A stretch of DNA of 64,000 bases from Paracoccaceae bacterium (GTDB taxonomy: Bacteria > Pseudomonadota > Alphaproteobacteria > Rhodobacterales > Rhodobacteraceae): assembly GCA_028284605.1 (NCBI GenBank), contig JANQRL010000040.1, forward strand, positions 1 to 64,000. The letters are read 5' to 3'. Position 1 is the first letter of the stretch; each line of letters opens with the position of its first letter. Shown here one piece after another: positions 1 through 8,357 of this stretch. Both the position numbers and the translations under genes were made by a program. The notes under the pieces are model-generated. The model was given only the letters and a program-made list of their open reading frames with translations, was not told the origin of the DNA and did not search any database.

Positions 1-99
1 CGTTTGGCCATGTGATCACTTCCAGACTGTTCAAGCCGGTTCTCTGTGAATCACACAAAACCCACATCGTGAATCCTGAATGTCGATTGAGCCTAGGGG

Positions 100-192
100 A
101 CGGCCCGTCGACGGGCCGTGCTGACGCGCTTGCGCAAGCGCGTCCCGAAGCGCCGCCGGCGGCGCTTCAGGCAAGGCGCGTCGACGCGCCTT
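100..192. repeat. Four-palindrome repeat element, copy 1
   Basis: Four consecutive perfect 20-bp palindromes occupy 100-119 (ACGGCCCGTCGACGGGCCGT), 124-143 (ACGCGCTTGCGCAAGCGCGT), 148-167 (AAGCGCCGCCGGCGGCGCTT) and 173-192 (AAGGCGCGTCGACGCGCCTT), separated by 4, 4 and 5 nt. The same series in the same order and orientation recurs at 57561-57652 with unrelated spacers. It lies 58 bp past the stop of the minus-strand gene ending at 251. In RNA each unit would fold into its own hairpin. It resembles REP/BIME-type dispersed palindromic repeats in architecture, but I do not recognise the family. The rest of 1-250 holds no supportable gene. Confidence 0.9.
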
Positions 193-250
193 CCGCGCCG
201 ATCCGGTCTCGGCGCTAGGACCAAGGGCCCAAGGCTGGGCCGAACCCGGT

Positions 251-634
251 CTAGACGCCGAAATCGTTGCAGATCAGGTCTTCCTCGCCGTCGAGCGCCT
301 CGTAGAGCACCGTCGTGCCCGGCGCGTTGAGGAACACCGCGCGCAGGCGGTCGCCCTCCTGATAAAGCTCCCAGCATTGCGGTTCGGGCTCGAAGTCGTA
401 GACGAAGCAGATCGCCGAACCCTCCTCATACCAGCGCCCCTCCTCGCATTGCCCGTCGAGGAAGGACCAGATGACCCGGCGCCCGGGCAGATAGCGCTCG
501 ACCCCGTAGGGGCCCGACTCGGTGGCGAAGGTGAGCGTCTTGCCTTTCGCATAAGCCTCAAACTCAGCCCCGGTCATCGGGGTGTCGGCGAGGGCCGGGG
601 CGGCGAGAAGGAGGAGAGCGGCGAGGCGGGTCAT
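251..634 (-). CDS. Secreted conserved protein of unknown function
   Basis: This 127-residue protein starts with a signal peptide (MTRLAALLLLAAPALA, then a likely cleavage before DTPMTG). The start at 634 is preferred over the in-frame start at 685 because it puts the signal peptide at the N-terminus and clears the neighbouring gene. The mature part has paired cysteines (near GQCEEGRW, AICFVY, PQCWEL and LICNDF) that could form disulfides in the periplasm. I know similar short exported proteins from Rhodobacterales, with no function assigned. It follows the AlkB-type gene on the same strand after about 47 bp, so the two may be co-transcribed. Confidence 0.75.
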   Translation of the reverse strand: MTRLAALLLLAAPALADTPMTGAEFEAYAKGKTLTFATESGPYGVERYLPGRRVIWSFLDGQCEEGRWYEEGSAICFVYDFEPEPQCWELYQEGDRLRAVFLNAPGTTVLYEALDGEEDLICNDFGV

Positions 635-681
635 GGGCCGAGCCTGCCAGAGCCGGGAGAGCCGTGAAACCCCGGCCGCGA

Positions 682-1725
682 TCACTCCGCCGCGAGCGGG
701 CGGGGCTCTGCCATCACCGCATCGACCCGGGGGTTCATCACCCGTTTCCAGAGCCCCGGAAAGAGCGCTAGCGTGGCCATCACCGGCAGGCTGCGGGGCA
801 GCATCGGCATCTCGGCCTCCAGCCGCAGGGCGGGGTATCTGCGGCCCGGATGGGCGTGGTGATCGGAATGGCGCGGGGCGTTCAGCATCATGTGGCTTGT
901 GAAGACCTGCGGCGAATTCCAGCTATGGCGGTCCGACACCGGTTCCGTCTTGCCGTCTTGCAGCTTGCGCCGCCTGAGCCCGTAATGCTGGACGTAATCG
1001 GAGAGCATGAGCTGGCTCTGCGCCATGAGCCCGAGCGCCACGACCCAGGCCGCGCCCATGGGGCCGGCCAGGACTCCGGCGATGAGAAGGATCAGCACAG
1101 CGCCGCCGATATAGGTCCCGTAGGGGTGCTGCCAGGCGGGGCGCCCTGCTCGCTCCAGCCGCGCGCTTTCGGCGGCGAAGCCCTTCACAAAGGAGCCGGC
1201 CCAGGCGCGCAGGAAGAACCGGTAGAAGCCCTCGCCGCGCCGGGCGCTGTTCGGGTCCCGATCCGTCGCGACATGGACGTGGTGGACGAGGGGGTGGGCC
1301 GAGCTGTGGTGGCCGAAGAGCAGGCTGATATAGACCCATTTTCCAAGCGCATGGAGCGTGCGGCTGCCGCGATGGATCAACTCGTGGGCGTTCGAGTTGC
1401 TCACCTGACCGAAGAACTGGGCGGTGGCAGCGAACAGCGCCGCCTTTTCGACCGTTCCGAGCCAGCTGCCGGCCAGCGCCGCCACCGCGAGCGCGAGGAT
1501 GCCGAAATGGGTCAGCGCCAGGGCGACCGACACGGCATCGGCCCCGGGCAGGTCGCTTGGGCTTTCCGCTCCCGGCACCGCGGCGCGGATCACCTCATCG
1601 AGGGCCGCGGCCATCAGGGTGAGGTAGATCAGCGCGGCCCAGCCCCAGAGGCCGCCCCAAAGCGCGGCGCCCGCCAGAAGCGGCACCGGCATCAGCGATG
1701 CGGCGGCGAAGGAGGCCAGTCTCAT
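682..1725 (-). CDS. alkB: AlkB-type alkane 1-monooxygenase (membrane di-iron)
   Basis: A 347-residue integral membrane protein of the AlkB/XylM membrane fatty-acid-desaturase-like superfamily. Family members hydroxylate terminal methyl groups of alkanes, using electrons from rubredoxin or ferredoxin. The histidine boxes that bind the di-iron centre are visible: HELIHRG, then GHHSSAHPLVHHVH, then the AlkB-characteristic NAPRHSDHHAHP near the C-terminus. Hydrophobic segments fill the first 110 residues and the stretch between boxes 2 and 3. No rubredoxin or rubredoxin reductase gene is adjacent. The substrate could be another long-chain hydrocarbon or terpenoid. It diverges from the gene starting at 1857. 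Confidence 0.85.
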   Translation of the reverse strand: MRLASFAAASLMPVPLLAGAALWGGLWGWAALIYLTLMAAALDEVIRAAVPGAESPSDLPGADAVSVALALTHFGILALAVAALAGSWLGTVEKAALFAATAQFFGQVSNSNAHELIHRGSRTLHALGKWVYISLLFGHHSSAHPLVHHVHVATDRDPNSARRGEGFYRFFLRAWAGSFVKGFAAESARLERAGRPAWQHPYGTYIGGAVLILLIAGVLAGPMGAAWVVALGLMAQSQLMLSDYVQHYGLRRRKLQDGKTEPVSDRHSWNSPQVFTSHMMLNAPRHSDHHAHPGRRYPALRLEAEMPMLPRSLPVMATLALFPGLWKRVMNPRVDAVMAEPRPLAAE

Positions 1726-1856
1726 GGGGCGGGACCTTAGCAGGACTTTGCGGCAAGGGCAGGGCGGCGGCGTGGCCGGGCACGGGGGTGTCGTTTTTGC
1801 CGTGTCTGCTGCCCGGGCGCCGCGCTAGGGTCCGCGCGATGACAGGAGAGAGTAAG

Positions 1857-3539
1857 ATGGCCGATGGCGGCAAGGGCGTCTGGAAATCCGGGCGCGGCAA
1901 GGGGCGGCGCACGCCCAAGGGCCGCCAGCTCGATGACACCGCCTGGGGCGAGGTTCGCGCGCTGCTGGGCGACCGGCCCCGGCGGCGGGATCTCCTGATC
2001 GAGCATCTGCACCTGATCCAGGACCGCTACGGCCACCTCTCGGCGGCGCATATGCGGGCATTGGCCGAGGAGATGCGGCTGTCGATGGCCGAGATCTGGG
2101 AGGTCGCGAGCTTCTACGCCCATTTCGACCTGGTGAAGGAAGGTGAGGCGCCGCCGCCTGCCCTGACGGTCCGGGTCTGCGATTCGCTCTCCTGCGAATT
2201 GGCCGGGGCGCAGGAGCTGAAAGTGGCGCTGGAGGCGGGGCTGGACCCGGCGGAGGTGCGGGTGGTCCGGGCGCCCTGCATGGGGCGCTGCGATACCGCG
2301 CCGACCTGCGAGCTCGGGCATAGCCATGTCGACCACGCGACGGCGGAGAAGGTGATCGCCGCGATCCATGCGGGCGAAATCCATCCGGAGATCCCCGATT
2401 ACCAGACCCTTGCTGAATACCGCGCGGAGGGCGGCTACCGGACGCTCGCCAGGCTGCGTGAAAGTGGCGATTGGGAGGCGGTGCAGGCCGATATCGAAGC
2501 CTCGGGCCTGCGCGGACTCGGCGGGGCGGGGTTCCCGGCCAGCAAGAAATGGGGCTTTGTCCGCGCCGCGCCGCATCCCCGCTATCTGGCGGTCAATGGC
2601 GACGAGGGCGAGCCCGGCACGTTCAAGGACCGCCACCACCTCGAACGCGAGCCGCATATGTTCCTTGAGGGCATGCTGATCGCGGCCTGGGTCGTGGAGG
2701 CGGATGTCTGCTTTGTCTATATGCGCGACGAATATCCGGCGGTGCTGAAGATCCTCGCCGATGAGATCGCGGCGCTGGAGGAGGCCGGGATCGTGGCGCC
2801 CGGCTATATCGATCTGCGGCGCGGCGCCGGGGCCTATATCTGCGGCGAAGAGAGCGCGATGATCGAGTCGATCGAGGGCAAGCGCGGGCTGCCCCGGCAC
2901 CGCCCCCCTTACGTGGCCGAGGTCGGCATCTTCGACCGGCCCACGCTCGTCCACAATGTTGAGACGCTCTACTGGGTCGCGCGGGTCTGCCGGTTCGGGC
3001 CGGAGGTGCTGAACGCGATGGAGAAGAACGGGCGGGTGGGCCTGCGGAGCTATTCGGTGTCGGGCCGGGTGGCGAAACCGGGGGTCCATCTATTGCCGGC
3101 GGGCTCCACGATCACCGATATCATCGCGGCGGCGGGCGGCATGGCGGAGGGCCATGTCTTCAAGGCCTATCAGCCGGGCGGGCCGTCTTCGGGGCTGCTG
3201 CCCGCCTCGCTCGACGACGTGCCGCTCGATTTCGACACGCTCCAGCCGCACGGGTCCTTCATCGGATCGGCGGCGGTGGTGGTGCTGTCGGACAAGGACA
3301 GTGCCAAGGCGGCGGCGCTCAACATGCTGCGCTTCTTCGAGGATGAGAGCTGCGGGCAATGCACCCCCTGCCGTGTCGGCTGCGAGAAGGCGGTGAAGCT
3401 GATGCAGGCGGAGCGCTGGGATCAGGACCTCCTCGAGGAGCTCTGTGTCGCGATGGCGGATGCCTCGATCTGCGGGCTCGGCCAGGCGGCGCCGAACCCG
3501 ATCCGGCTGACGATGCAGCATTTCCCGGACGAGGTGTGA
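1857..3539 (+). CDS. fdsB: Formate dehydrogenase beta subunit, NuoE-NuoF fusion
   Basis: A 560-residue fusion of a NuoE-like domain (residues about 30-165) and a NuoF-like diaphorase (about 170-560). The NuoE part keeps the [2Fe-2S] cysteines as CDSLSC and CMGRC. The NuoF part has the FMN/NAD glycine-rich GLRGLGGAGFP, NGDEGEPGTFKDR, GAGAYICGEESA and the [4Fe-4S] motif ESCGQCTPCRVGC with a later SICGLG. Length and architecture match fused beta subunits of NAD-dependent molybdenum or tungsten formate dehydrogenases (as in methylotrophs); HoxF of NAD-linked hydrogenases is the main alternative. The start at 1857 is preceded by AGGAG. No catalytic alpha subunit lies in the window, so the electron source is unknown. 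It overlaps yhhN by GTGA. Confidence 0.8.
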   Translation: MADGGKGVWKSGRGKGRRTPKGRQLDDTAWGEVRALLGDRPRRRDLLIEHLHLIQDRYGHLSAAHMRALAEEMRLSMAEIWEVASFYAHFDLVKEGEAPPPALTVRVCDSLSCELAGAQELKVALEAGLDPAEVRVVRAPCMGRCDTAPTCELGHSHVDHATAEKVIAAIHAGEIHPEIPDYQTLAEYRAEGGYRTLARLRESGDWEAVQADIEASGLRGLGGAGFPASKKWGFVRAAPHPRYLAVNGDEGEPGTFKDRHHLEREPHMFLEGMLIAAWVVEADVCFVYMRDEYPAVLKILADEIAALEEAGIVAPGYIDLRRGAGAYICGEESAMIESIEGKRGLPRHRPPYVAEVGIFDRPTLVHNVETLYWVARVCRFGPEVLNAMEKNGRVGLRSYSVSGRVAKPGVHLLPAGSTITDIIAAAGGMAEGHVFKAYQPGGPSSGLLPASLDDVPLDFDTLQPHGSFIGSAAVVVLSDKDSAKAAALNMLRFFEDESCGQCTPCRVGCEKAVKLMQAERWDQDLLEELCVAMADASICGLGQAAPNPIRLTMQHFPDEV

Positions 3540-4171
3540 GCCCGGAGGTCCTGATCGGCATCGGGGCGGCGCTGGCGCTCCTCTACTGGACGCAGGTGGG
3601 GCGGCCCAAGGCGCTCTGGCGGGCGGCGGTGAAGACCGCCTCGGTGGTGGCGCTGGTCTTTGCCGCCGTCGCTGGCGATGCGCCGACGGCGTTGGGGATC
3701 GCGCTACTGCTCTCCTCCTCCGGAGACTGGGCGCTGGCGCAGCCGGGCAGGGACCGGCTCGTCGAAGGGATGATCGCCTTCGGGATCGCGCATCTCAGCT
3801 ATATCGTGTTGTTTTTAATGCATTATGACCCTGACGGTGCCGATGCGTGGCGATGGGCCGCGTTGGTGGCGCTGTTGGTGTTCGGCGCGGTGATGGCGCG
3901 GCTCCTTTGGCTGCGCGCGGGGGCATTGCGCGGCGCGGTGATGGCCTATCTCGGGGTGATTCTGTTGATGGGTCTCTTCGCGCTGGGCCTGCCTGGGGCG
4001 CTCTGGGGCGCGATGCTGGCAGCGGGGCTCTTTGTTCTGTCCGACACGCTTCTGTCCCTGGAGCTCTTTGTCCTGAGGCATGCAAGGGTCAAGCGCGCAG
4101 CGGCTTTGGCGGTCTGGCCGGTCTATTGGGGGGCGCAGGCGGGATTCGTGTGGGCCTTCCTGCCGGCGTAG
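3536..4171 (+). CDS. YhhN family membrane protein (lysoplasmalogenase-like)
   Basis: A 211-residue, almost wholly hydrophobic protein with seven to eight predicted transmembrane segments, typical of the YhhN/TMEM86 family; some members hydrolyse lysoplasmalogen. The start is the GTG at 3536, which overlaps the stop of the preceding gene as GTGA, so translation is probably coupled. Family-type features are the GDWAL segment (SSSGDWALAQ) in the first third, the SDTLLSLELF stretch near the end and the terminal VWPVYWGAQ. A bacterial substrate for the family is poorly established. The ftsY gene starts 59 bp downstream. Confidence 0.75.
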   Translation: MSPEVLIGIGAALALLYWTQVGRPKALWRAAVKTASVVALVFAAVAGDAPTALGIALLLSSSGDWALAQPGRDRLVEGMIAFGIAHLSYIVLFLMHYDPDGADAWRWAALVALLVFGAVMARLLWLRAGALRGAVMAYLGVILLMGLFALGLPGALWGAMLAAGLFVLSDTLLSLELFVLRHARVKRAAALAVWPVYWGAQAGFVWAFLPA

Positions 4172-4230
4172 CGGCGCTTTTCATGCCGCCCCGAGCGTAT
4201 TAGGTGAAAAGGCCAAGACCCGGAGGCGCC

Positions 4231-5454
4231 ATGTCCTTTTTCCGCAAGCTCCGCGACCGGCTGACCCGGTCCTCCTCGAAGCTCGACGAGGGGCTTGATG
4301 CCATTGTCGAGGAGGGGGCGGCGAGCCCGGCGCTGGCGCCGGAACCGCCGCCCGAGCCAGCACCCGTCGCCCCAGAACCGGCACCAGACCCGATCCCGGC
4401 TGCCTCGCAAGCGGCGCCTGCCCCGACCCGGGCTGCGTTGGCACCAGTCCCCGAACCGACCCCGGCTGCGCCGGAACCGGTTCGCGCCGATCCGCCGGTG
4501 GTGGCCGATATGCCGGCTACGGTTCCGCCGGAGGCGGGATCGGAGCCGCCCCCCTCCGCCGAGCCGGAGGGATCCGGGCTGCTCCGCCGGCTCATGGGGC
4601 GGAGTGGGGCCGAAGAGCCGCGCCGGGTCCTCGACGACGACATGCTTGAACAGATCGAGGAGTTGCTGATCGCCTCCGATATGGGGGTCGACACCGCGCT
4701 TCGGGTCTCCGCGAACCTCGCCGAGGGTCGGATGGGCCGGCGCGTCTCGACCACCGAGCTGAAGGAGGCTCTGGCCGCCGAGATTGCCCGGATCATGGAA
4801 CCGGTCGCCCGGCCCCTGCCGCTCTACCCGACGAAACCCCAGGTGGTGCTGGTCGTCGGCGTCAACGGCTCCGGCAAGACCACCACGATCGGCAAGCTCG
4901 CGAGCCAGTTCCGCGCCGCCGGCAAGTCCGTGGTGATCGCGGCGGGCGACACGTTCCGCGCCGCGGCGGTGGAGCAGCTCCAGGTCTGGGGCGACCGCGC
5001 CGGGGTGCCGGTGATGACCGCGCCCGAGGGCTCCGACCCCGCGAGCCTCGCTTTCGATGCGATCAGCCGGGCCCAGGCCGAGGGGGCGGACCTGCTGATG
5101 ATCGACACCGCCGGACGGCTCCAGAACCGCGCCGATCTGATGGAGGAACTGGCCAAGATCGTCCGGGTGATCCGAAAGAAGGACCCGGATGCGCCGCATA
5201 ACACGCTCCTCGTGCTCGACGCGACGACGGGGCAGAATGCGCTCAGTCAGGTGAAGACGTTTCAGGAGTTGGCCGATGTCTCCGGTCTGGTGATGACGAA
5301 GCTCGACGGGACCGCCAAGGGCGGCGTGCTCGTGGCGCTGGCCGACAAGTTCGGATTGCCGATCCACGCCATCGGAGTGGGGGAGCAGATCGACGATCTC
5401 GATGCCTTCGACCCGGAGGAGTTTGCCGCCGCGCTGACGGGGCTCGGGGCATGA
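4231..5454 (+). CDS. ftsY: Signal recognition particle receptor FtsY
   Basis: A 407-residue SRP GTPase receptor that docks ribosome-Ffh complexes at the inner membrane. An N-terminal basic amphipathic stretch (MSFFRKLRDRLTRS) is followed by a Pro/Glu/Ala-rich A domain to about residue 115, the N domain (DDDMLEQIEELLIASDMG), and the G domain with GVNGSGKTTTIGKLA (G1), DTFRAAAVEQL, DTAGRLQNR (G3) and TKLDGTAKGG (G4). The ATG at 4231 is chosen over an upstream in-frame ATG at 4204 because it begins with the membrane-targeting helix. Its TGA overlaps the next gene as ATGA. Confidence 0.97.
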   Translation: MSFFRKLRDRLTRSSSKLDEGLDAIVEEGAASPALAPEPPPEPAPVAPEPAPDPIPAASQAAPAPTRAALAPVPEPTPAAPEPVRADPPVVADMPATVPPEAGSEPPPSAEPEGSGLLRRLMGRSGAEEPRRVLDDDMLEQIEELLIASDMGVDTALRVSANLAEGRMGRRVSTTELKEALAAEIARIMEPVARPLPLYPTKPQVVLVVGVNGSGKTTTIGKLASQFRAAGKSVVIAAGDTFRAAAVEQLQVWGDRAGVPVMTAPEGSDPASLAFDAISRAQAEGADLLMIDTAGRLQNRADLMEELAKIVRVIRKKDPDAPHNTLLVLDATTGQNALSQVKTFQELADVSGLVMTKLDGTAKGGVLVALADKFGLPIHAIGVGEQIDDLDAFDPEEFAAALTGLGA

Positions 5455-6359
5455 GGGGCCTGATGGCCGGTCTGTTGCTCGTGGCAGGTGCCGCGGCGGC
5501 GGAGGACATGCCACGGATGGATCGAGCGGCCTGCGATGCGGGATTTTGGGCGCTTTATGAGCGCTTCGTGCCGCATGTGCCCGGTGGCGAAAATCCCTTC
5601 ACCGGACTGGCCCACACGCTGAGCCCGGAGGGATGGTGCCGGCTTACCAGTGCGATGCCGGAGCTGGCGGGGACGGGGGTCGAGACCATCGACTGGCGCG
5701 CCGCCATCGGACCGGAGGGGCTCCTGCAACGCCTCGAAATCCGGACCGACCTTGCGGGTATCCTCGATCCCCTGATCGGGCCGGGTCGCGCACAATCCCC
5801 GCAGATCGACGTGGCGGTGACCTATGACGTCGATGCAAACGCGATCGAGTTGGACCGGCTGAAGGTCGACTTCGGGATGCTCGGCGCGGTCGAGGTTACC
5901 GCAATCGTCACCGGACTCGACCTCACCACACCCGTCAGCAGCCAGCTCAGCATCGGCTCCATGCGGCTTGTCTCCGGCCGTATCGACGCCGCTCTGACCG
6001 GGCTTGTGGACCGGGCGATCCTGCCCGCGGTGATGGACAACCAGCCGCCGGGGACGGTGCAGAGTGCCATGCTCGCCGAGTTCCGGGAGGATGCCGCAGC
6101 GGCCCTTGCCGCGTTCGCGCCAGAGGTGCTCGACGCACCCTCGCGCGGGGAGATGATGGCGGCGTTCGACGCCTTGCCGCAGGCGCGGGGGCGGCTGGAG
6201 GTGGTCCTTGACGGCAGGCCGGGGATCGGCTGGCTGACCCTCTCAAGGTTCTTCGAGGGACGTCAGCGGGCGCGCTTCGGGATGGATCAGGGCTCGCGCG
6301 CACAATGGGACTTCCTGCTGAGCCAAAGCGCGATCCGGGTCGACTGGCAGCCGGAGTGA
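5451..6359 (+). CDS. Exported protein of unknown function downstream of ftsY
   Basis: A 302-residue protein with a signal peptide (MRGLMAGLLLVAGAAAA, cleavage likely before EDMPRM). The ATG overlaps the ftsY stop, so the two are translationally coupled. The mature region alternates beta-rich and helical segments and has two cysteines near its start (AACDAGF and EGWCRLT). I see no catalytic motif and no family I can name. The repeated pattern of short strands and amphipathic helices suggests a periplasmic beta-rich protein. It is followed by yciB after 49 bp. Confidence 0.7.
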   Translation: MRGLMAGLLLVAGAAAAEDMPRMDRAACDAGFWALYERFVPHVPGGENPFTGLAHTLSPEGWCRLTSAMPELAGTGVETIDWRAAIGPEGLLQRLEIRTDLAGILDPLIGPGRAQSPQIDVAVTYDVDANAIELDRLKVDFGMLGAVEVTAIVTGLDLTTPVSSQLSIGSMRLVSGRIDAALTGLVDRAILPAVMDNQPPGTVQSAMLAEFREDAAAALAAFAPEVLDAPSRGEMMAAFDALPQARGRLEVVLDGRPGIGWLTLSRFFEGRQRARFGMDQGSRAQWDFLLSQSAIRVDWQPE

Positions 6360-6408
6360 TGCGCTTTCGGGGATGCGCCCCGGCCGCAAGCGCACTACAT
6401 GGGCCGGC

Positions 6409-7020
6409 ATGAGTGACGCACGCCCCATCAACCCGCTCCTGAAGCAGGTCCTTGAGCTGGGTCCCACCCTGGCCTTCTTTCTGATCTACATGCGGATCCG
6501 CGATGAGACCTTCGTGATTGGCGGTACCGAGTATTCCGGCTTCATCGTCGCGACGCTCATCTTTGTCCCGATTCTGCTCGTCGCCATGGGCATCCTGTGG
6601 GCGCTGACGCGCAAGCTCAGCCGGCTTCAGATCTTCACCGCCTTCATGGTGATCTTCTTCGGCGCGCTCACCGCCTGGTTCAACGACGAGCGGTTCTTCA
6701 AGATGAAGACCACAATCGTCTACGGCGTCTTCGCGGTGCTTCTGGGGATCGGGCTGCTCAGACGGCAGAGCTGGCTCGAATATGTGATGGGCGAGATGCT
6801 GCCGCTGACCCATGAGGGCTGGATGATGCTGACCCGGCGGCTCTGCGCGCTTTTTGCCGGGCTTGCCGTGGCCAATGAGCTGATCTGGCGGACCCAGTCG
6901 ACCGATACCTGGGTGAAGCTCGAAACCTTCGCCTTTCCGGCGGTGCTTTTCGTCTTCCTTTGGGTGCAGATCATGGCGCTGCAAAAACACCTGATCGAGG
7001 ATGAGGCGGAGAAGGGGTAG
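6409..7020 (+). CDS. yciB: Septation protein A / YciB family inner membrane protein
   Basis: A 203-residue protein of the YciB/IspZ family with five to six transmembrane segments. The N-terminal NPLLKQVLELGPTLAFF signature and the central TAWFNDERFFKMKTTIVYG block are typical. The family affects intracellular septation and envelope integrity; its biochemical role is unsettled. The start at 6409 is chosen because upstream residues are non-hydrophobic and Arg-rich and do not look native. It converges on the DUF1178 gene, whose stop is 3 bp beyond. Confidence 0.9.
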   Translation: MSDARPINPLLKQVLELGPTLAFFLIYMRIRDETFVIGGTEYSGFIVATLIFVPILLVAMGILWALTRKLSRLQIFTAFMVIFFGALTAWFNDERFFKMKTTIVYGVFAVLLGIGLLRRQSWLEYVMGEMLPLTHEGWMMLTRRLCALFAGLAVANELIWRTQSTDTWVKLETFAFPAVLFVFLWVQIMALQKHLIEDEAEKG

Positions 7021-7023
7021 GGC

Positions 7024-7455
7024 TCAATTCGCCTTGCGCTTCGGGACGAAGGGCAGGGGGGCCACGGGCACACCGTCCTCGATCAGCTTCTTGGCCTCGT
7101 CGGGGCGCGCCTCGCCGTAGATCGACCGTTCCGGCGCCTCGCCGTCATGGATCGCCCGGGCTTCCTTGGCGAAGCTCAGGCCGACATAGTCGGAGTTCGC
7201 CTCGACCTCGCGGCGCAGCGCGGCGAGCTTGGCTTCGGTGTCGCCGGCGGGTTCGCTCAACTTCGGAGGCGCCGGGGTCGGTTCCGCCCGGGTCTGCCCC
7301 ACCGCGGGGGCCATCGGCGCCTTTTCGACCTCGGTCGTACCGCATTCCAGGCATGTCAGCCGCCCCGCCGCACGCAATTCGTCGAAGGCTGAGGCGGAGG
7401 CGAACCAACTCTCAAAATCGTGCCCTGCCGTGCATCTCAGCGTGTAGCGGATCAT
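7024..7455 (-). CDS. DUF1178 family protein
   Basis: A 143-residue protein opening with MIRYTLRCTAGHDFESWF, the family signature. A zinc-ribbon-like pair follows: one Cys in the RCTAGH segment and LTCLECGTT further on. A low-complexity Pro/Ala/Glu linker joins it to a C-terminal helical part (EVEANSDYVG, FAKEARAIHDGEAPERSIYGEA). The family is widespread in alpha- and betaproteobacteria with no known function. It could be an RNA- or protein-binding zinc protein, but this is inference only. Confidence 0.88.
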   Translation of the reverse strand: MIRYTLRCTAGHDFESWFASASAFDELRAAGRLTCLECGTTEVEKAPMAPAVGQTRAEPTPAPPKLSEPAGDTEAKLAALRREVEANSDYVGLSFAKEARAIHDGEAPERSIYGEARPDEAKKLIEDGVPVAPLPFVPKRKAN

Positions 7456-7515
7456 CTCAACGCCCTGTCTTGCGAAACTCCGGGATACTTAAGCACTTGT
7501 CCGCGCCTGGCAATC

Positions 7516-7989
7516 TCAGACTTTCAGGGTGCGCGGGTCGAAATGCTGCACGATATGGCGCAGTTCGGGGTCGGAGAGCCGGTTCGCCGCCTTCTTCAAC
7601 CCCATCCATTTGCGCCGCCGCTCGCCCGCTTCCGGCCAGTCGCTATGGGCCCGCTTCACCTTCATCGCGTAGACGACGGCGATGACCGGCAGGGCAGCGC
7701 CGTCGATGCGCTTGTCATAGGAGAAAAGGCCGAGGCTCTGCGGATGGACGCGGCCCTTCAGGCCGGCCTCCTCCCAGGCTTCCATGGCCGCCGCCTCGGC
7801 CGGGGTCTGGCCCGGCATCGGCCAGCCCTTCGGCACGATCCAGCGCCCGGTGCCGCGGCTCGTGACCAGGCAAATCTGCACCTTGTCCTTCACCACCCGG
7901 TAGGCCAACACCGCGAACTGAGTCCGGATGTCGGATTTCCGGGCGCCGGGCAGGCGCAGCGGGCGTTGCGGAGGCGGCAGGATCGTCAT
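7516..7989 (-). CDS. Nudix hydrolase
   Basis: A 157-residue Nudix protein; the family cleaves nucleoside diphosphates linked to another moiety. The Nudix box spans PKGWPMPGQ to MEAWEEAGL. Against the consensus GX5EX7REUXEEXGU, the first Glu is Gln and the Arg is Met, while the metal-binding EExG core is kept. The PKGW lead-in and the C-terminal WMGLKKAANRL resemble diphosphoinositol or diadenosine polyphosphate hydrolase-like members in alphaproteobacteria. It is followed on the same strand by the DUF1178 gene after 60 bp. Confidence 0.88.
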   Translation of the reverse strand: MTILPPPQRPLRLPGARKSDIRTQFAVLAYRVVKDKVQICLVTSRGTGRWIVPKGWPMPGQTPAEAAAMEAWEEAGLKGRVHPQSLGLFSYDKRIDGAALPVIAVVYAMKVKRAHSDWPEAGERRRKWMGLKKAANRLSDPELRHIVQHFDPRTLKV

Positions 7990-8357
7990 GGTCCTCTACT
8001 TGCGGCTGCTCGGGATCGCTTTTCGTGATCTTGTATCAAGGTTACGCGGTGCGGGATGCCGTGAAAACCGAGCGTGGGCGGTTTCCTGTGGGCAGTGTTG
8101 CCGCAGCCCATACTCTGCTGGGGAAAGGTACCGGCCGGGCTGTGGAAAACTCATCGCGTTCATTCGGATCGATCCCGGTCACCGACGGGCCGGGTCTATG
8201 AGATGGTCGATTCTGGCGGTTCTTCATGTGCCGTCCTTGCCGGCGAGCGGGGATCGAATGGGGGCGGCAGACGTCGGGCAGCCGGCAATCGCAGCTCGAC
8301 GCCGCCGGGTCATCCGACCGGCTCTTTGGGCGACAGGCACGGCTGGTGCCGCCTGTC
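7990..8357. other. Intergenic stretch, no gene seen
   Basis: These 368 bases lie between the start of the Nudix gene and the stop of the RTX-repeat gene, both on the minus strand. Only short, biased reading frames are present, and none has a convincing ribosome binding site or composition. The part near 8000-8160 is the less GC-rich half and probably holds the Nudix promoter. I see no strong terminator, repeat or RNA gene. Confidence 0.5.

Noticed and set aside
118-330. Arg-rich open frames running through the first palindrome element (and a similar frame at 57579-59069).
   Set aside because: They arise from translating GC-rich palindromes and the antisense of real genes; they have no ribosome binding site and no protein-like composition.
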